Notes under the pieces: generated by a model
What the model was told of the DNA's origin: nothing
Seen by the model: only the letters and a program-made list of their open reading frames with translations
Databases searched by the model: none
NCBI RefSeq assembly: GCF_901827155.1
Contig: NZ_LR594660.1
Location: 496,001-560,000 of the forward strand
Length of the DNA: 64,000 nucleotides
Direction: 5' to 3'
Source: Variovorax sp. PBL-H6
GTDB lineage: Bacteria > Pseudomonadota > Gammaproteobacteria > Burkholderiales > Burkholderiaceae_C
Position numbers and translations under genes: made by a program
Shown here: piece by piece, positions 17,755 to 26,323 of the stretch
Layout of the letters: each line of letters opens with the position of its first letter
Numbering within the stretch: the first letter of the stretch is position 1

Positions 17755-18896
17755 TTTTCTCGCGAGTAAAAGATGATCTTGTCCAAATCGGGCTCGACAC
17801 CAAGCCCTACGCCCTGAGGAACCACAATCTCGTATTCCCTGTACTGTGTGGCCGTCGTTGCCAGGTCGTCAGCTAGAAGCAGCGGCCCAACCAGCTCGCA
17901 ATCCCAGGCCAGAGTGGGAAGCGCACTGAACAACTGAAGCGCTGCGGCCGTGCCAATCGAACTTTCCAGCGCCATTCCCCCGTATATTGGAATCCCCGCG
18001 GCCTCTGCTATGGCCGCGGCTTTGTACGCGCGCCGAATCCCGCCGCCCTTACCCACTTTGACGCCGTATAGCCCCGTGACGCCGGCCTTGAAGCATGTAA
18101 AGGCATCACGGAAGTCCCAGAGACTCTCATCCGCTGCAATGGGTATGTTCAACCTCGCCGATAGGTTCGAAAGACCTTCTAGCTGCCACTTGGGCAAAGG
18201 CTGCTCAACCATGGCGACGCCCGCGTCCTGCAGCCGAGGCAAATACTGCATGCATGTCGGAAAGTCCCATGCCTGGTTCAGATCCACGGTGACGATTGCC
18301 CGAGTTTCCATCGCGTGAATCGCCTTGACAGTTTGGACGACCCGTTCCGTCTCAGATCGGGGATCGCTAAGACCCATCTTTATCTTGAACGTTCGGTGGC
18401 GGCGGTTTTCAAGCTGATTCTCAGCATCCTCGATGTCGACGCCTGCGTTACCTGAAACGAGCACCCAGAGGACTGGCATCGATTCCCGAACGCGTCCTCC
18501 GTAAAAGGCACTTACTGGCAGCCCCAAGATCCGACCCACCGCATCGTGCAGTACGACGTCGACGGCTGCTTTGGCGAAGAAGTTGGCGGACGCCACCCGA
18601 TCCATCAGCAGGAGCAGTGTCTCGTGTCCAAAGAGATTTTCACCTATAAGCGCGGGGGCCAAGTATCGATCGACGACCTGCTTCATGGTTTCGATAGACT
18701 CGCCCCCCCAAAACGGCGTTCCCGCGGGCGTGCCCCCTTCCCCGTACGCGACTACTCCGCTGGAGGTGCGCAACGTCAAAAAGAGGAGCGACTGATGCGA
18801 ATGCGACGAGTTGGAATGGTTGTGTACCTTCTTGAGAGGCAGATCGACTATGCGAGTGTCGATGCTCTCGATGGTTTCGATAGTTTGCGCGTTCAT
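17751..18896 (-). CDS. ccdD: Muconate/chloromuconate cycloisomerase (enolase superfamily)
   Basis: Converts cis,cis-muconate or chloromuconate to a lactone, with chloride loss in the chlorinated case. The 381-residue protein has the MLE-type catalytic set: the K171-x-K173 pair in TFKIKMG, metal ligands D205 (VDLNQAW), E231 (MVEQPL) and D256 (AADESLW), and a later Lys in YGVKVGKGGG. The ATG at 18896 is chosen because AGGAGGACAAG precedes it; the frame is open 25 codons further upstream into the intergenic sequence. It is coupled to the hydrolase gene downstream and lies 25 bp behind the reductase gene. Confidence 0.85.
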   Translation of the reverse strand: MNAQTIETIESIDTRIVDLPLKKVHNHSNSSHSHQSLLFLTLRTSSGVVAYGEGGTPAGTPFWGGESIETMKQVVDRYLAPALIGENLFGHETLLLLMDRVASANFFAKAAVDVVLHDAVGRILGLPVSAFYGGRVRESMPVLWVLVSGNAGVDIEDAENQLENRRHRTFKIKMGLSDPRSETERVVQTVKAIHAMETRAIVTVDLNQAWDFPTCMQYLPRLQDAGVAMVEQPLPKWQLEGLSNLSARLNIPIAADESLWDFRDAFTCFKAGVTGLYGVKVGKGGGIRRAYKAAAIAEAAGIPIYGGMALESSIGTAAALQLFSALPTLAWDCELVGPLLLADDLATTATQYREYEIVVPQGVGLGVEPDLDKIIFYSREK

Positions 18897-18921
18897 CTTG
18901 TCCTCCTGTCGACGAAAACCA

Positions 18922-19995
18922 CTACAGGTACGTCGAATGATCTGGCCTGATCCCAGCCCATGCATTCGCAATCAAGCGCCTAACGAGTTGGGACTCGAGG
19001 GGCTTGGGATTCGGGTAGGGCTTAGCCATCACTGCGGCGGTTACGACGTCGATGTCCTTCTCTTTCATCCCCAGGTCTCGCAAAGTCACCGGCACGCCGC
19101 TGTCCTTTGCAATGTCATAGATCAGCCCAGCGGGATCTCCTCCACCCATCGCTCGCCCCACTACGACCATTGCCTCAGGAATCTTGGGAGCGTTGTATGC
19201 GATGGCGTGCGATAGCACTACAGCGTGAGTCTCGGCGTGGGGTAGGTTTAGAGCGCCTCCAAGCGTGTGGCAAAGCTTGTGGTGAAGACCCATCGACGTC
19301 GAGGCCAAGCAAATGGCGCTCAACCATGAGCCATACAGTGCCTCGGTCCGCACCTCGGGAGCAGCCAGGTCCTCGCAGAGTTTCGGGAGGCTTCTGTATA
19401 GGGCAGCAATCCCTAGTTCAGCGAACGTGTCGGTTATCGGGTTAGCGTCACTCGCGTAAAGCGCCTCTACTGCGTGAGCCATGGCGTTGATGCCGCTCGA
19501 CACAGACAGCATTCGAGGGAGTGTGAACGTCAGTTCTACGTCGTAGATAACTGTTTCCGGCAGTACTTTGGGCGTCCTCTGTGTAGTCTTGATGCCGCGC
19601 TCGCTTTGACCAAGAATGGGAGTCATCTCGGATCCGGCATAGGTGGTTGGAATCACTAGCTGTGGCAGATCAGTACGAAGCGCGATAGCTTTGGAAAGCC
19701 CGATCGCCGATCCCCCGCCCAATGCCACTACTCCATCCACACGCAAGCTCCGCACCTGTGCAAGAGCGGTCTCCGTCACTTCGACGGGCGTGTGCATTAC
19801 GGCCCCAGCGAAGACGCCGACGCAAACAGGGCCGACGAGGGATCGGATCTGTTCGGCCTGTTCCGGAGCGCTTGCCACAATCAAGATCCGTTTGCACCCC
19901 AGCCGTTCGACTTCGTCGCCGACCTCGGAGACAGTACCTCGGCCAAATCTGACGCGACTTGGCATGCCCTGGTAGAGAAAGTCTTTCATCATCAA
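18922..19995 (-). CDS. ccdF: Maleylacetate reductase (iron-type alcohol dehydrogenase family)
   Basis: NAD(P)H-dependent reduction of maleylacetate, or dechlorination of 2-chloromaleylacetate, to 3-oxoadipate. The 357-residue protein shows GGGSAIGLSKAIALRT (nucleotide binding), PTTYAGSEMTPILG, GINAMAHAVEALYA and the GLHHKLCHTLGG His motif typical of this family (TfdF, ClcE, TcbF). It begins with three Met codons (19995, 19992, 19989). It lies 5 bp behind the YciI-like gene, so the two are likely co-transcribed. It is one of four pathway enzymes in this cluster. Confidence 0.87.
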   Translation of the reverse strand: MMMKDFLYQGMPSRVRFGRGTVSEVGDEVERLGCKRILIVASAPEQAEQIRSLVGPVCVGVFAGAVMHTPVEVTETALAQVRSLRVDGVVALGGGSAIGLSKAIALRTDLPQLVIPTTYAGSEMTPILGQSERGIKTTQRTPKVLPETVIYDVELTFTLPRMLSVSSGINAMAHAVEALYASDANPITDTFAELGIAALYRSLPKLCEDLAAPEVRTEALYGSWLSAICLASTSMGLHHKLCHTLGGALNLPHAETHAVVLSHAIAYNAPKIPEAMVVVGRAMGGGDPAGLIYDIAKDSGVPVTLRDLGMKEKDIDVVTAAVMAKPYPNPKPLESQLVRRLIANAWAGIRPDHSTYL

Positions 19996-20000
19996 CTCGC

Positions 20001-20336
20001 TCAGGCGACAGAATTCGCATAAAGCGGGCTGTCGTCGGTTGGTATGTTGAACTTCCCGGCGAACACGGCTTTGATCCAGGGTTGTATGGTTACGAAGGAA
20101 CGCAGCCCGGCTCGCGTGAACGGATCGTTCTCTACGAACTGACGAGCCTCCTCTAGGTCGCTCACCTCGACGATGTAGCTCCCACCTCTAACGGATTTTC
20201 CGTCGTCAGTAAAGGTCGCGCCCGCCGCCAGCACTTTGGCTGCATGGCCTTCCATGTATTTGCGGTGCTCGGACACGACCGCTTGGCGTTTCGCAACTGT
20301 GCCCGGCAAGTCTTGAAAAAAAATCGCTACATACAT
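20001..20336 (-). CDS. YciI-like protein in the chlorocatechol cluster
   Basis: 111-residue ferredoxin-like-fold protein of the YciI family (PF03795). The start MYVAIFFQDLPGTVAKRQAV, the SEHRKYM His and the end PFTRAGLRSFVTIQPWIKAVF fit the family. AAGGAGATATC lies just upstream of the ATG. YciI-related and muconolactone isomerase-like folds occur in aromatic pathways, for example as dehalogenase or isomerase, so a role on a lactone intermediate is possible. The function is inferred only from position between the dioxygenase and maleylacetate reductase genes. Confidence 0.75.
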   Translation of the reverse strand: MYVAIFFQDLPGTVAKRQAVVSEHRKYMEGHAAKVLAAGATFTDDGKSVRGGSYIVEVSDLEEARQFVENDPFTRAGLRSFVTIQPWIKAVFAGKFNIPTDDSPLYANSVA

Positions 20337-20388
20337 TGAGATATCTCCTTAAAAAACGGCTGCATCGCTGATAACTTGTAGACCGGAA

Positions 20389-20990
20389 TCACGCGCGTGG
20401 AATCGATTGATCTGGATCCTCCAGCACTTCGGCCATGACCGCCGTCTGCTTCTCAATGAGGCGGCGCGCCATTGCAAGCTCTCTCGGTGCGTTCACCCCA
20501 ACAACGGCCTTCAGCCGGTCTTGTTCAAGGTAGAAATACAGCGACGTCTGCGTCGCGAGAAGTCGGCGAATGGCGACACGGTGATGCGACTTGGGCACAC
20601 CATAAATCTGGATGTTGACCGTGAACTGATCGGACCAAAACCATGGCAACGGGTCATAGCAAACGGGAAAGCCCAAGGCCGCGCTGGCCGCCGCAATCCC
20701 TTGGTTCCACGCGCCTTGCGACAGACCGCCGCGCCGCGGTGCGCGCAGCGGTTGACCCAGACGCTGAGCTTTCCCTCTTTTGTGCGCGTTACAACTACCG
20801 GCGTGTCGCCCACGAACGTGGACTTGAAATCTCCGGGCTGCGGGATCTCGGCCTCCAAGGCCACGAAACTCCAGGTTGGCCCGCGATAGATGCGTTGTAG
20901 TTCGAGTTCGTAAACCTCTTGGGAACGGTATACGTCCAAAGGCACACGGGTCCCATCATGTGTTGGGAAGGTCACGGGCTTGATATCCAT
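20389..20990 (-). pseudogene. Relic: ring-hydroxylating oxygenase alpha N-terminus joined to ferredoxin reductase C-terminus
   Basis: The first part (ATG at 20990, ribosome site GAGG) reads as the N-terminal Rieske domain of a salicylate/anthranilate-type oxygenase, up to the first half of its cluster motif (RCAHRGAAVC). The second half (C-x2-H, CPYH) never appears. From about 20715 another frame carries QGIAAASAALG and LPWFWSDQFTVNIQIYG, the C-terminal domain of a BphA4-type ferredoxin reductase, to the stop at 20389. A deletion therefore removed the rest of the oxygenase and most of the reductase, and the two parts are out of frame. The original cluster had its own ring-activating oxygenase. 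Confidence 0.75.
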
Positions 20991-21109
20991 CTCTACGTTC
21001 CTCAATTAGGCGATCAGGCCAAGGGCCAGATCGCGTCACCAGAGCTTTTTGCAAACGCGGCAAGCCTGCTGCCAGTCTTGCGCGTCGGGATTCAGTGATG
21101 CGCAAAAGT

Positions 21110-21856
21110 TCAGACCGGATCGAGAACGAAATCCTTCTTGAGGACCTTGACGCCCCCCCGTTCTTGCAGCTTGTGAATCAAGGCGGGGCGCACAGCCTCG
21201 ACGCAGTCACTGTCGACCCACTTCTCATCCGCGAAGTAGGCCTGCGTTGTATGCTCCAAAAAGCCCTGCGCGCGGATCTTGAAGTGCACGTGCGCGGGTC
21301 GCCATGGATGGCGACCCATCAGCTCCAGCATCTTGCCGCTGGGGCCCTCGTGGGGAATCATGTAAGGCACTGGCAGCACGGTACGAATGTTGAAAGCCCC
21401 GGTCGAGTCGATGATCTTCTTGCCGCGATAGAAATCCGGCGGAAACTCTTCGCTATATCCGCTGTAGTACCCTTCGTGGTCGGAGTGCCAGATAAACAGC
21501 TCGGCACCTTCGATTGGCTTGCCCGCCAAGTCAACGACCTTCCCCTCAATGATCAACTCCTCGCCGCCATCCCCACGTGACTTGATCCGATCTGTGATCG
21601 TTGGAATGGACTCTAGAAAATAGGGGCCCTCCACGTTTGTCACGGAGCCCCTCCGGTGGTTCATCTCGTTGTCCGTAATGGTTGCGTTGAACCAGAGATC
21701 GCACACCAAGGGGATTTCGTATTCCGGAGCTTTTGCGTACTGCATGAGGAAGCCCACGCCAGCGCGGTATTCTTCAAAGGTTACATCGTGGCGCTTCAGA
21801 ACTTCGCGGACCGCCTTGACGATCTCGCCGATCACTGTCTCTGCCCGGTTTGCCAT
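21110..21856 (-). CDS. ccdC: Chlorocatechol 1,2-dioxygenase (intradiol)
   Basis: Non-haem Fe(III) enzyme that opens catechols between the hydroxyls to give cis,cis-muconates. Its 248 residues match the short chlorocatechol class (TfdC, TcbC, ClcA) and not the longer CatA. Predicted iron ligands are Tyr131 (YYSGY), Tyr165 (LPVPYMIP), His189 and His191 (RPAHVHF). The helical N-terminus (EIVKAVREVLKRHDVTFEEYR) is the dimerisation domain. The ATG is preceded by AGGAG. The gene is first in the leftward operon, divergent from a LysR gene with a 132-bp control region. A hydroxyquinol dioxygenase is the alternative, less likely because the muconate cycloisomerase follows. Confidence 0.85.
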   Translation of the reverse strand: MANRAETVIGEIVKAVREVLKRHDVTFEEYRAGVGFLMQYAKAPEYEIPLVCDLWFNATITDNEMNHRRGSVTNVEGPYFLESIPTITDRIKSRGDGGEELIIEGKVVDLAGKPIEGAELFIWHSDHEGYYSGYSEEFPPDFYRGKKIIDSTGAFNIRTVLPVPYMIPHEGPSGKMLELMGRHPWRPAHVHFKIRAQGFLEHTTQAYFADEKWVDSDCVEAVRPALIHKLQERGGVKVLKKDFVLDPV

Positions 21857-21922
21857 ATTCTTGTCTCCTGTCGTAGTGGGTGAACGAATGCAGAATCTAC
21901 CGGGCAGGGGCGATTCAATCCA

Positions 21923-21958
21923 ATACCATCTTTGTCATCGCGATGACCAGAAAGGTAT
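21923..21958. promoter_or_regulatory. Perfectly centred palindromic operator between ccdR and ccdC
   Basis: A perfect 14-bp palindrome GTCATCGCGATGAC (21934-21947) is nested inside ATACC (21923-21927) and GGTAT (21954-21958) with exactly equal arms. The ATAC/GTAT half-sites resemble those of ClcR/TcbR/CbnR-type LysR regulators, although their spacing here is larger than the ATAC-N7-GTAT seen in those systems. It is 31 bp upstream of the LysR gene and 67 bp upstream of the dioxygenase gene. Confidence 0.7.
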
Positions 21959-21988
21959 CGCGAGGGCAGCACTAAGTCATAATTAGGT

Positions 21989-22957
21989 ATGGAGCTACGC
22001 CACCTTCGTTATTTTGTGACCGTCGCGGAGGAGCGCAGCTTCCGTCGCGCCTCGCTCAGACTTCATATCTCTCAGCCGCCGCTGTCGCGCCTCATCAAGC
22101 AGCTCGAGGAACAGGTCGGTGCTCAGCTATTTGATCGAACCACGACCGGCGTCGAGCTGACCGCAGCGGGGGAGGTCTTTTTGGAGGGTGCAAACAAGGC
22201 TCTGCGGATAACAAGTGACGCTGTCGAAAGATCGCGTCGTGCTGCAAAGGGCGACTTTGGCCACCTCGAAGTCGCCTATTACGGCTCCGTGATCTTCGGT
22301 ACCATCCCTCATCTGATCGGTGCTTATCGTGACGCGCAGCCCCGCGTCACAGTTCGTCTATCCCATATGACGAAGGATCGGCAAATCCGAGCTCTGCGCG
22401 ATGGGTGGCTTGACATCGGGTTTGCCCGCTATTATCGAGACGAACCGGACATCGCATCAGAGGTGGTGGTGAGCGAGCCGGTGGTACTTGCGGTGCCGTC
22501 GACGCACCCATTGGCCAACCGCACCGTCGTGCCCATGTCGGCCCTGCGAGATGAGTGCATGATCGTCTACCCTGCGGCGTCTCGTCCAAGCTTTGCCGAT
22601 GAGGTCATGCTCTTTTGCGATCAGGCGGGGTTCACACCTCGCATCGTTCAGGAAACGGAAGATCCCATGGCTTGCCTCGCTCTAGTATCCGGCGGAGTAG
22701 GCATCGCACTAGTCCCAATATCCACAGTCAATATCCGTCTACCGCGGGTTGCTTTTCTCAAAGTCACTGATCCTGAGCCCACAAGTAGCCTGTGCTGCGT
22801 CTACCGAAGGAACGACCAGAGGCCACTTCTCTCCGGTTTTCTAGCTGTGGTGCGCGCCTTGAATCTGAACGCACTGAATAACAACGCGTTCGAGGAGCAA
22901 AGTCGATTGGTCGAGCTCGGTCACGACAGTCGAGGCCGTCGTAAGGCCAACATTTGA
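21989..22957 (+). CDS. ccdR: LysR-type regulator of the chlorocatechol operon
   Basis: Transcription activator of 322 residues. The N-terminal winged helix-turn-helix is LRYFVTVAEERSFRRASLRL then HISQPPLSRLIKQLEEQVG. The effector domain has the pattern of ClcR/TcbR/CatR regulators (LEVAYYGSVIFGTIPHLIG, RPSFADEVMLFCDQAG, CLALVSGGVGIALVP), which sense muconate or chloromuconate. It is divergent from the dioxygenase gene and probably autoregulates from the shared operator. The C-terminal ~25 residues are longer than usual. The symbol is by context. Confidence 0.85.
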   Translation: MELRHLRYFVTVAEERSFRRASLRLHISQPPLSRLIKQLEEQVGAQLFDRTTTGVELTAAGEVFLEGANKALRITSDAVERSRRAAKGDFGHLEVAYYGSVIFGTIPHLIGAYRDAQPRVTVRLSHMTKDRQIRALRDGWLDIGFARYYRDEPDIASEVVVSEPVVLAVPSTHPLANRTVVPMSALRDECMIVYPAASRPSFADEVMLFCDQAGFTPRIVQETEDPMACLALVSGGVGIALVPISTVNIRLPRVAFLKVTDPEPTSSLCCVYRRNDQRPLLSGFLAVVRALNLNALNNNAFEEQSRLVELGHDSRGRRKANI

Positions 22958-23465
22958 CCTCTGCGGCGTATGTTCAACGCCCCATTCGCCGGTATTGAAT
23001 GTAGATTTTCAATGCCGGCCGACTGCTAGAGCGTCGGACCCGAAGGGCTGCACGCGTGGCAGGGCATGGGTCGCGTCGCTGTTTTAGAGGGCGAGCGACC
23101 CTCTCGCCACGAGAGCCCACTCTGAGCGCCGAATCTCAAGGCAGCCGGACGCAGTGAAGTCCAGCTGCGCGCCCCGGTCGGATGCGCTTGGATCGAAGCC
23201 AGTGGCGTCATCCGATCTTCGAACCTGTGGGGCTCTGCACGTCTCGAGATGCATTCGACCGCTGCCGTTCCAGCTGCCGCCGTCGAGCGATTTCAGTCCG
23301 CCACGTAGACCTGCGTACCTCAGTAGTTCCGGCGGAACGACTGTCCCCGTGGGTGCCGGCCTCCGGTATGGCGCCGTGCCTGAAAAGGTATTGGCCTGCG
23401 CATTGCGGAGAGCCTAAAGTCGGGTGGATCGTTGTTTGGAGAACGTCTTGAATCCACCCAGCTCA
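22958..23465. other. 508-bp region without a recognisable gene
   Basis: Only the hairpin at 22988-23019 stands out. Several short open frames exist, but none has a ribosome site or recognisable protein. The last ~40 bp hold GGAGAACG (about 23437), which could serve a TTG at 23448 as an alternative start of the next gene. Confidence 0.6.
22988..23019. terminator. Hairpin behind the LysR gene, possible transcription end
   Basis: The arms GCCGGTATTGAA (22988-22999) and TTCAATGCCGGC (23008-23019) pair over 12 positions with one G-T pair. The loop is 8 bases. It lies 31 bp behind the stop codon. No T-run follows, so termination would be Rho-dependent or weak. Confidence 0.4.
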
Positions 23466-24428
23466 ATGCGCCGCCGTTCCGTGCTCGCAGGTCTTTCTTT
23501 CGCCTGCATGGCCAACGGCGCCTCATGGGCGCAGGCCTCCTATCCGAGCCGATCCATCAAAATCATCGTCCCGTTTGGAGCCGGCGCATCAGCTGACCTC
23601 ATAACGCGCCGCGTCGCAGAGGCTATGGCGACCTCACTCGGGCAAGCCGTGATCGTAGAAAACCGCCCCGGCGCTACGGGCAATCTGGGTACGGGAGTAG
23701 CTGCTAAGGCGGAGCCTGACGGCTACACCCTTGTTGTTGCTTCGACTCCCAACTTCGCCATCAACACGGCACTCTATCGCCAACTCCCCTTCGACGTCGA
23801 CGCTGACTTCAGCCCGATCTCTCTGATGGCCGAAGCGCCCAACGTGATTGCGGTAAACCCCTCTACAGGCATCACGTCCATGGGGGATCTGGTCGTTGCG
23901 GCCCGCAGGGCCCCTGGTGGGCTTGCATACACCTCAGCCACAGTCGGTAGCACGGGACACCTGCTTGGTGAGCTACTAGCTGCCCGCGCCGGAATCAGGC
24001 TGATACATGTGCCCGACAAGGACCCGATTACGCTGGTTCTCGGCGGCCACGCCCCGATGACAATTTTCACCACTGCTTCAGTCCTTCCACACCTTCGGTC
24101 GGGGCGACTGAAGGCATTGGCGGTTACCTCCGCGAGCCGGCTTGCCGTCGCACCAGACGTTCCAACGTTGCTCGAAATGAAGGGAATCGACATCAGTGGG
24201 ACGGCTTGGTACGGGCTGGTCGCCCCACGCGCGACGCCAGCAGAAGCCCAGACGAAGCTCCGCTCTGCAGTCAAGAGCGCACTGCAAACCCCGCGTGTGC
24301 TAAGCGCGCTGGTGGATTCGGGACACGAGGTGCGCTTGTTGGAAGGATCGGATTTCGGAGCGTTTATGCGCGCCGAACGCGTTAAGTGGGCGGAGGCTGT
24401 GAGGCTCTCCGGAGCGAGACCCGAGTGA
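23466..24428 (+). CDS. Bug-family periplasmic solute-binding protein 2
   Basis: 320-residue receptor of the Bug/TctC type. The N-terminus MRRRSVLAGLSFACMANGAS and the ASWAQAS end form a signal peptide with an arginine cluster. Family motifs follow: IKIIVPFGAGASADLITRRV, AVIVENRPGATGNLGTG, and PEVPTLLEMKG-like APDVPTLLEMKGID. A TTG at 23448 with GGAGAA upstream is the alternative start. It is diverged from the receptor at 16035. No transport membrane genes are nearby. The ligand is unknown. Confidence 0.87.
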   Translation: MRRRSVLAGLSFACMANGASWAQASYPSRSIKIIVPFGAGASADLITRRVAEAMATSLGQAVIVENRPGATGNLGTGVAAKAEPDGYTLVVASTPNFAINTALYRQLPFDVDADFSPISLMAEAPNVIAVNPSTGITSMGDLVVAARRAPGGLAYTSATVGSTGHLLGELLAARAGIRLIHVPDKDPITLVLGGHAPMTIFTTASVLPHLRSGRLKALAVTSASRLAVAPDVPTLLEMKGIDISGTAWYGLVAPRATPAEAQTKLRSAVKSALQTPRVLSALVDSGHEVRLLEGSDFGAFMRAERVKWAEAVRLSGARPE

Positions 24429-24539
24429 CCCCAGTCGGGCGGAACGGAGGCCCAGTGACGTTCCCCCCGATTTCCGGACTTTTTAAAACTAGAGGTACGG
24501 TTGCTTTCCGGCAGCCCCGAAGGGGTGCAAGGAGAAGCA

Positions 24540-24806
24540 ATGAAGAGGTCGAGATTTTCGGAAGAGCAGATCGCCTACGCGCTGCGACTGGCCGAGTCGG
24601 GCACACCCGTCATCGATGTGTGTCGCCAGATCGGCGTGTCCGAAGCGACGTACTACACGTGGAAGAAGAAGTTCGGCGACCTGGGCGTCACCGAGCTCAA
24701 GCGGCTCAAGATGCTCGAGGACGAGAACGCCCGCTTGAAGCGCATCGTGGCTGACCTGACGCTGGACAAGCAGATCCTGCAGGAGGTCGTTAGAAAAAAG
24801 CTCTGA
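24540..24806 (+). CDS. IS3-family OrfA (transposase helix-turn-helix subunit)
   Basis: 88-residue protein with an N-terminal helix-turn-helix (FSEEQIAYALRLAESGTPVI, QIGVSEATYYTWKKKFG) and a leucine-zipper-like stretch (LKMLEDENARLKRIVADLTL). GGAG is upstream of the ATG. Near its end the canonical slippery heptamer A AAA AAG (24794-24800) allows a -1 shift into orfB, giving the full OrfAB transposase. Confidence 0.92.
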   Translation: MKRSRFSEEQIAYALRLAESGTPVIDVCRQIGVSEATYYTWKKKFGDLGVTELKRLKMLEDENARLKRIVADLTLDKQILQEVVRKKL

Positions 24807-25657
24807 AGGCTGCCAAGCGGCGCGAGCTGGCAGCCTGGATGCAGGAGCGCTACGAGGTGAGTGTGCGGCGGTCGTGCCGTCTGGCGTTGCTGCGCCCGTC
24901 GGTTTGGTATCAGAAGAGCGAGGCACGCGATCAAAGCGCGCTGCGCCTGCGCATTCGGGAGATTGCGATGGATCGTCCACGTTTCGGGTATTTGCGCGTG
25001 CTGGTGATGCTCAAGCGCGAGGGTTGGTCGGTCGGCAAGAAGCGCGTCTATCGCCTGTACCGGCTGGAAGGCTTGCAGCTTCGCATGAAGGTCAAACGCC
25101 GCAAGCGCATCAGCCTGCAGCGCGGTCGAGCGACGCCAGCCACAGGACCGAACCAGCACTGGAGCATGGACTTTGTACACGACCAGATGCTCGATGGCCG
25201 GGCATTCCGTGTGCTCACGGTGATCGATCAGTGGAGTCGCGAGAGCGTGTCTCTAGAGGCCGACTTCCGGCTCACAGGTCGATGCGTCGGGAAGGTCCTG
25301 GACGAGGCTGCGCTGCAGCGTGGATGGCCCAAGGCGATCACGGTGGACAACGGCACGGAGTTCACCTCCAAGGCGCTCGATGAATGGGCATGGCGCAGAG
25401 GCGTGAAACTCGACTACACGAGACCCGGAAAGCCCACGGACAATGGGCTGATCGAGTCATTCAACGGTCGCTTGCGCGACGAGTTCCTGAACGTCAACGA
25501 GTTCATTACGATGCAGGATGCGCGTGAGAAGTTGAAGGCTTGGCAGCATGACTACAACCATCACCGGCCGCATGGCTCTCTCGGCCACCTGACCCCGAGT
25601 GAGTTCGTCAAAAAGAGGTCAGATCAACAAGCCGGAAGCCGCCCGATTCCAGTTTAG
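24800..25657 (+). CDS. IS3-family OrfB (DDE catalytic part of transposase)
   Basis: Integrase-type catalytic domain read by -1 frameshift from orfA; the first in-frame ATG for separate translation is at 24839. The DDE residues are visible: Asp in SMDFVHDQMLDGR, Asp in ITVDNGTEFTSKAL and Glu in NGLIESFNGRLRDEFLN. The end HHRPHGSLGHLTPSEF is typical of the IS3 family. No stop interrupts it, so the element may be active. Confidence 0.92.
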   Translation, partial: ALKAAKRRELAAWMQERYEVSVRRSCRLALLRPSVWYQKSEARDQSALRLRIREIAMDRPRFGYLRVLVMLKREGWSVGKKRVYRLYRLEGLQLRMKVKRRKRISLQRGRATPATGPNQHWSMDFVHDQMLDGRAFRVLTVIDQWSRESVSLEADFRLTGRCVGKVLDEAALQRGWPKAITVDNGTEFTSKALDEWAWRRGVKLDYTRPGKPTDNGLIESFNGRLRDEFLNVNEFITMQDAREKLKAWQHDYNHHRPHGSLGHLTPSEFVKKRSDQQAGSRPIPV

Positions 25658-25785
25658 AAGTGACCGGATAAGGGGGAGACGTCACTTGCTTGTATTCAAA
25701 CACTCAGCAAGGGATACGTTTTTCGGGGGCAAGGTCACTGAAGTTGCGTTGCGACATGCAAGCGTGAGACACGCGGTGACGTAGG

Positions 25786-26249
25786 CTAAGGAACGCGGGT
25801 GCTCGAAGAGATGCGCCCCGTCACCGCTTGCGCCGTCGCTTTCAACAATTTTGTCAGCGCTAGCTTCTTGGGCTCGAAGATGCTTGTCGGAACAGCTAGG
25901 CCGAGACAGGCGATCATTTTGAGATGGACATTGAATACCGGTGCAGAGAAACCGACAACACCATTCGTAAACTCGTCCTGCGAGTACGCCACCCCCTCCG
26001 CCCTCACACTCAGCACCTGCCGATGCAGCTCTCCCACCGATCTCACCGACCGCCTTGCAATCGGTCGCAACTCGACGCGCGCCAAGTATTCCTCCAGCTC
26101 CTTCGCATCGAGAAACGCTAATACGAGTTTGCCGGAGGAGCTTGCGTACAGCGGCGCACGCACCCCCTCGTGCATCGCGAGTCCTCGCGACGCCGTCACA
26201 CCGTGCACACGCTCCACAACATCCCCCACGCGAACATTCAAACCGCACG
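25786..26249 (-). pseudogene. IclR-family regulator, C-terminal effector domain only
   Basis: The native frame begins at CGLNVRVGDVVERVHGVTAS next to the IS21-family end at 26250 and runs 153 codons to 25786. It shows the IclR effector domain: APLYASSSGKLVLAFLDAKE, GVAYSQDEFTNGVVGFSAPV and HLKMIACLGLAVP. The N-terminal DNA-binding half was removed by the IS, so it cannot act as a regulator. It may once have controlled the Bug/MaoC/aldolase operon. Confidence 0.82.
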
Positions 26250-26323
26250 TGTTAATTTCCATGCAACCCTGAGCCGGCATTTCCATCGAATCTTGATCCA
26301 CCCTTTTTGCAAGCCTGGAAGGC

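Larger units (their letters stand above)
24456..25684 (+). mobile_element. IS3-family element (IS407-like group), complete
   Basis: The ends TGACGTTCCCCCC (left) and, reverse complemented, TGACGTCTCCCCC (right) form the terminal repeats, and further matches (CCGG, TAAAAC/TAAAC) follow inside. It carries orfA and orfB joined by a slippery heptamer. The 4 bases next to the two ends (CCAG, CTTG) differ, so no target duplication is present. Confidence 0.85.

Noticed and set aside
20389..20676. 95-codon open frame as an independent small gene
   Set aside because: The sequence is the C-terminal domain of a ferredoxin reductase without its flavin and NAD domains, next to a deletion joint.
24452..25688. 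Target-site duplication of the IS3-family element
   Set aside because: The 4 bases at the ends (CCAG and CTTG) do not match, in either plausible placement of the ends.
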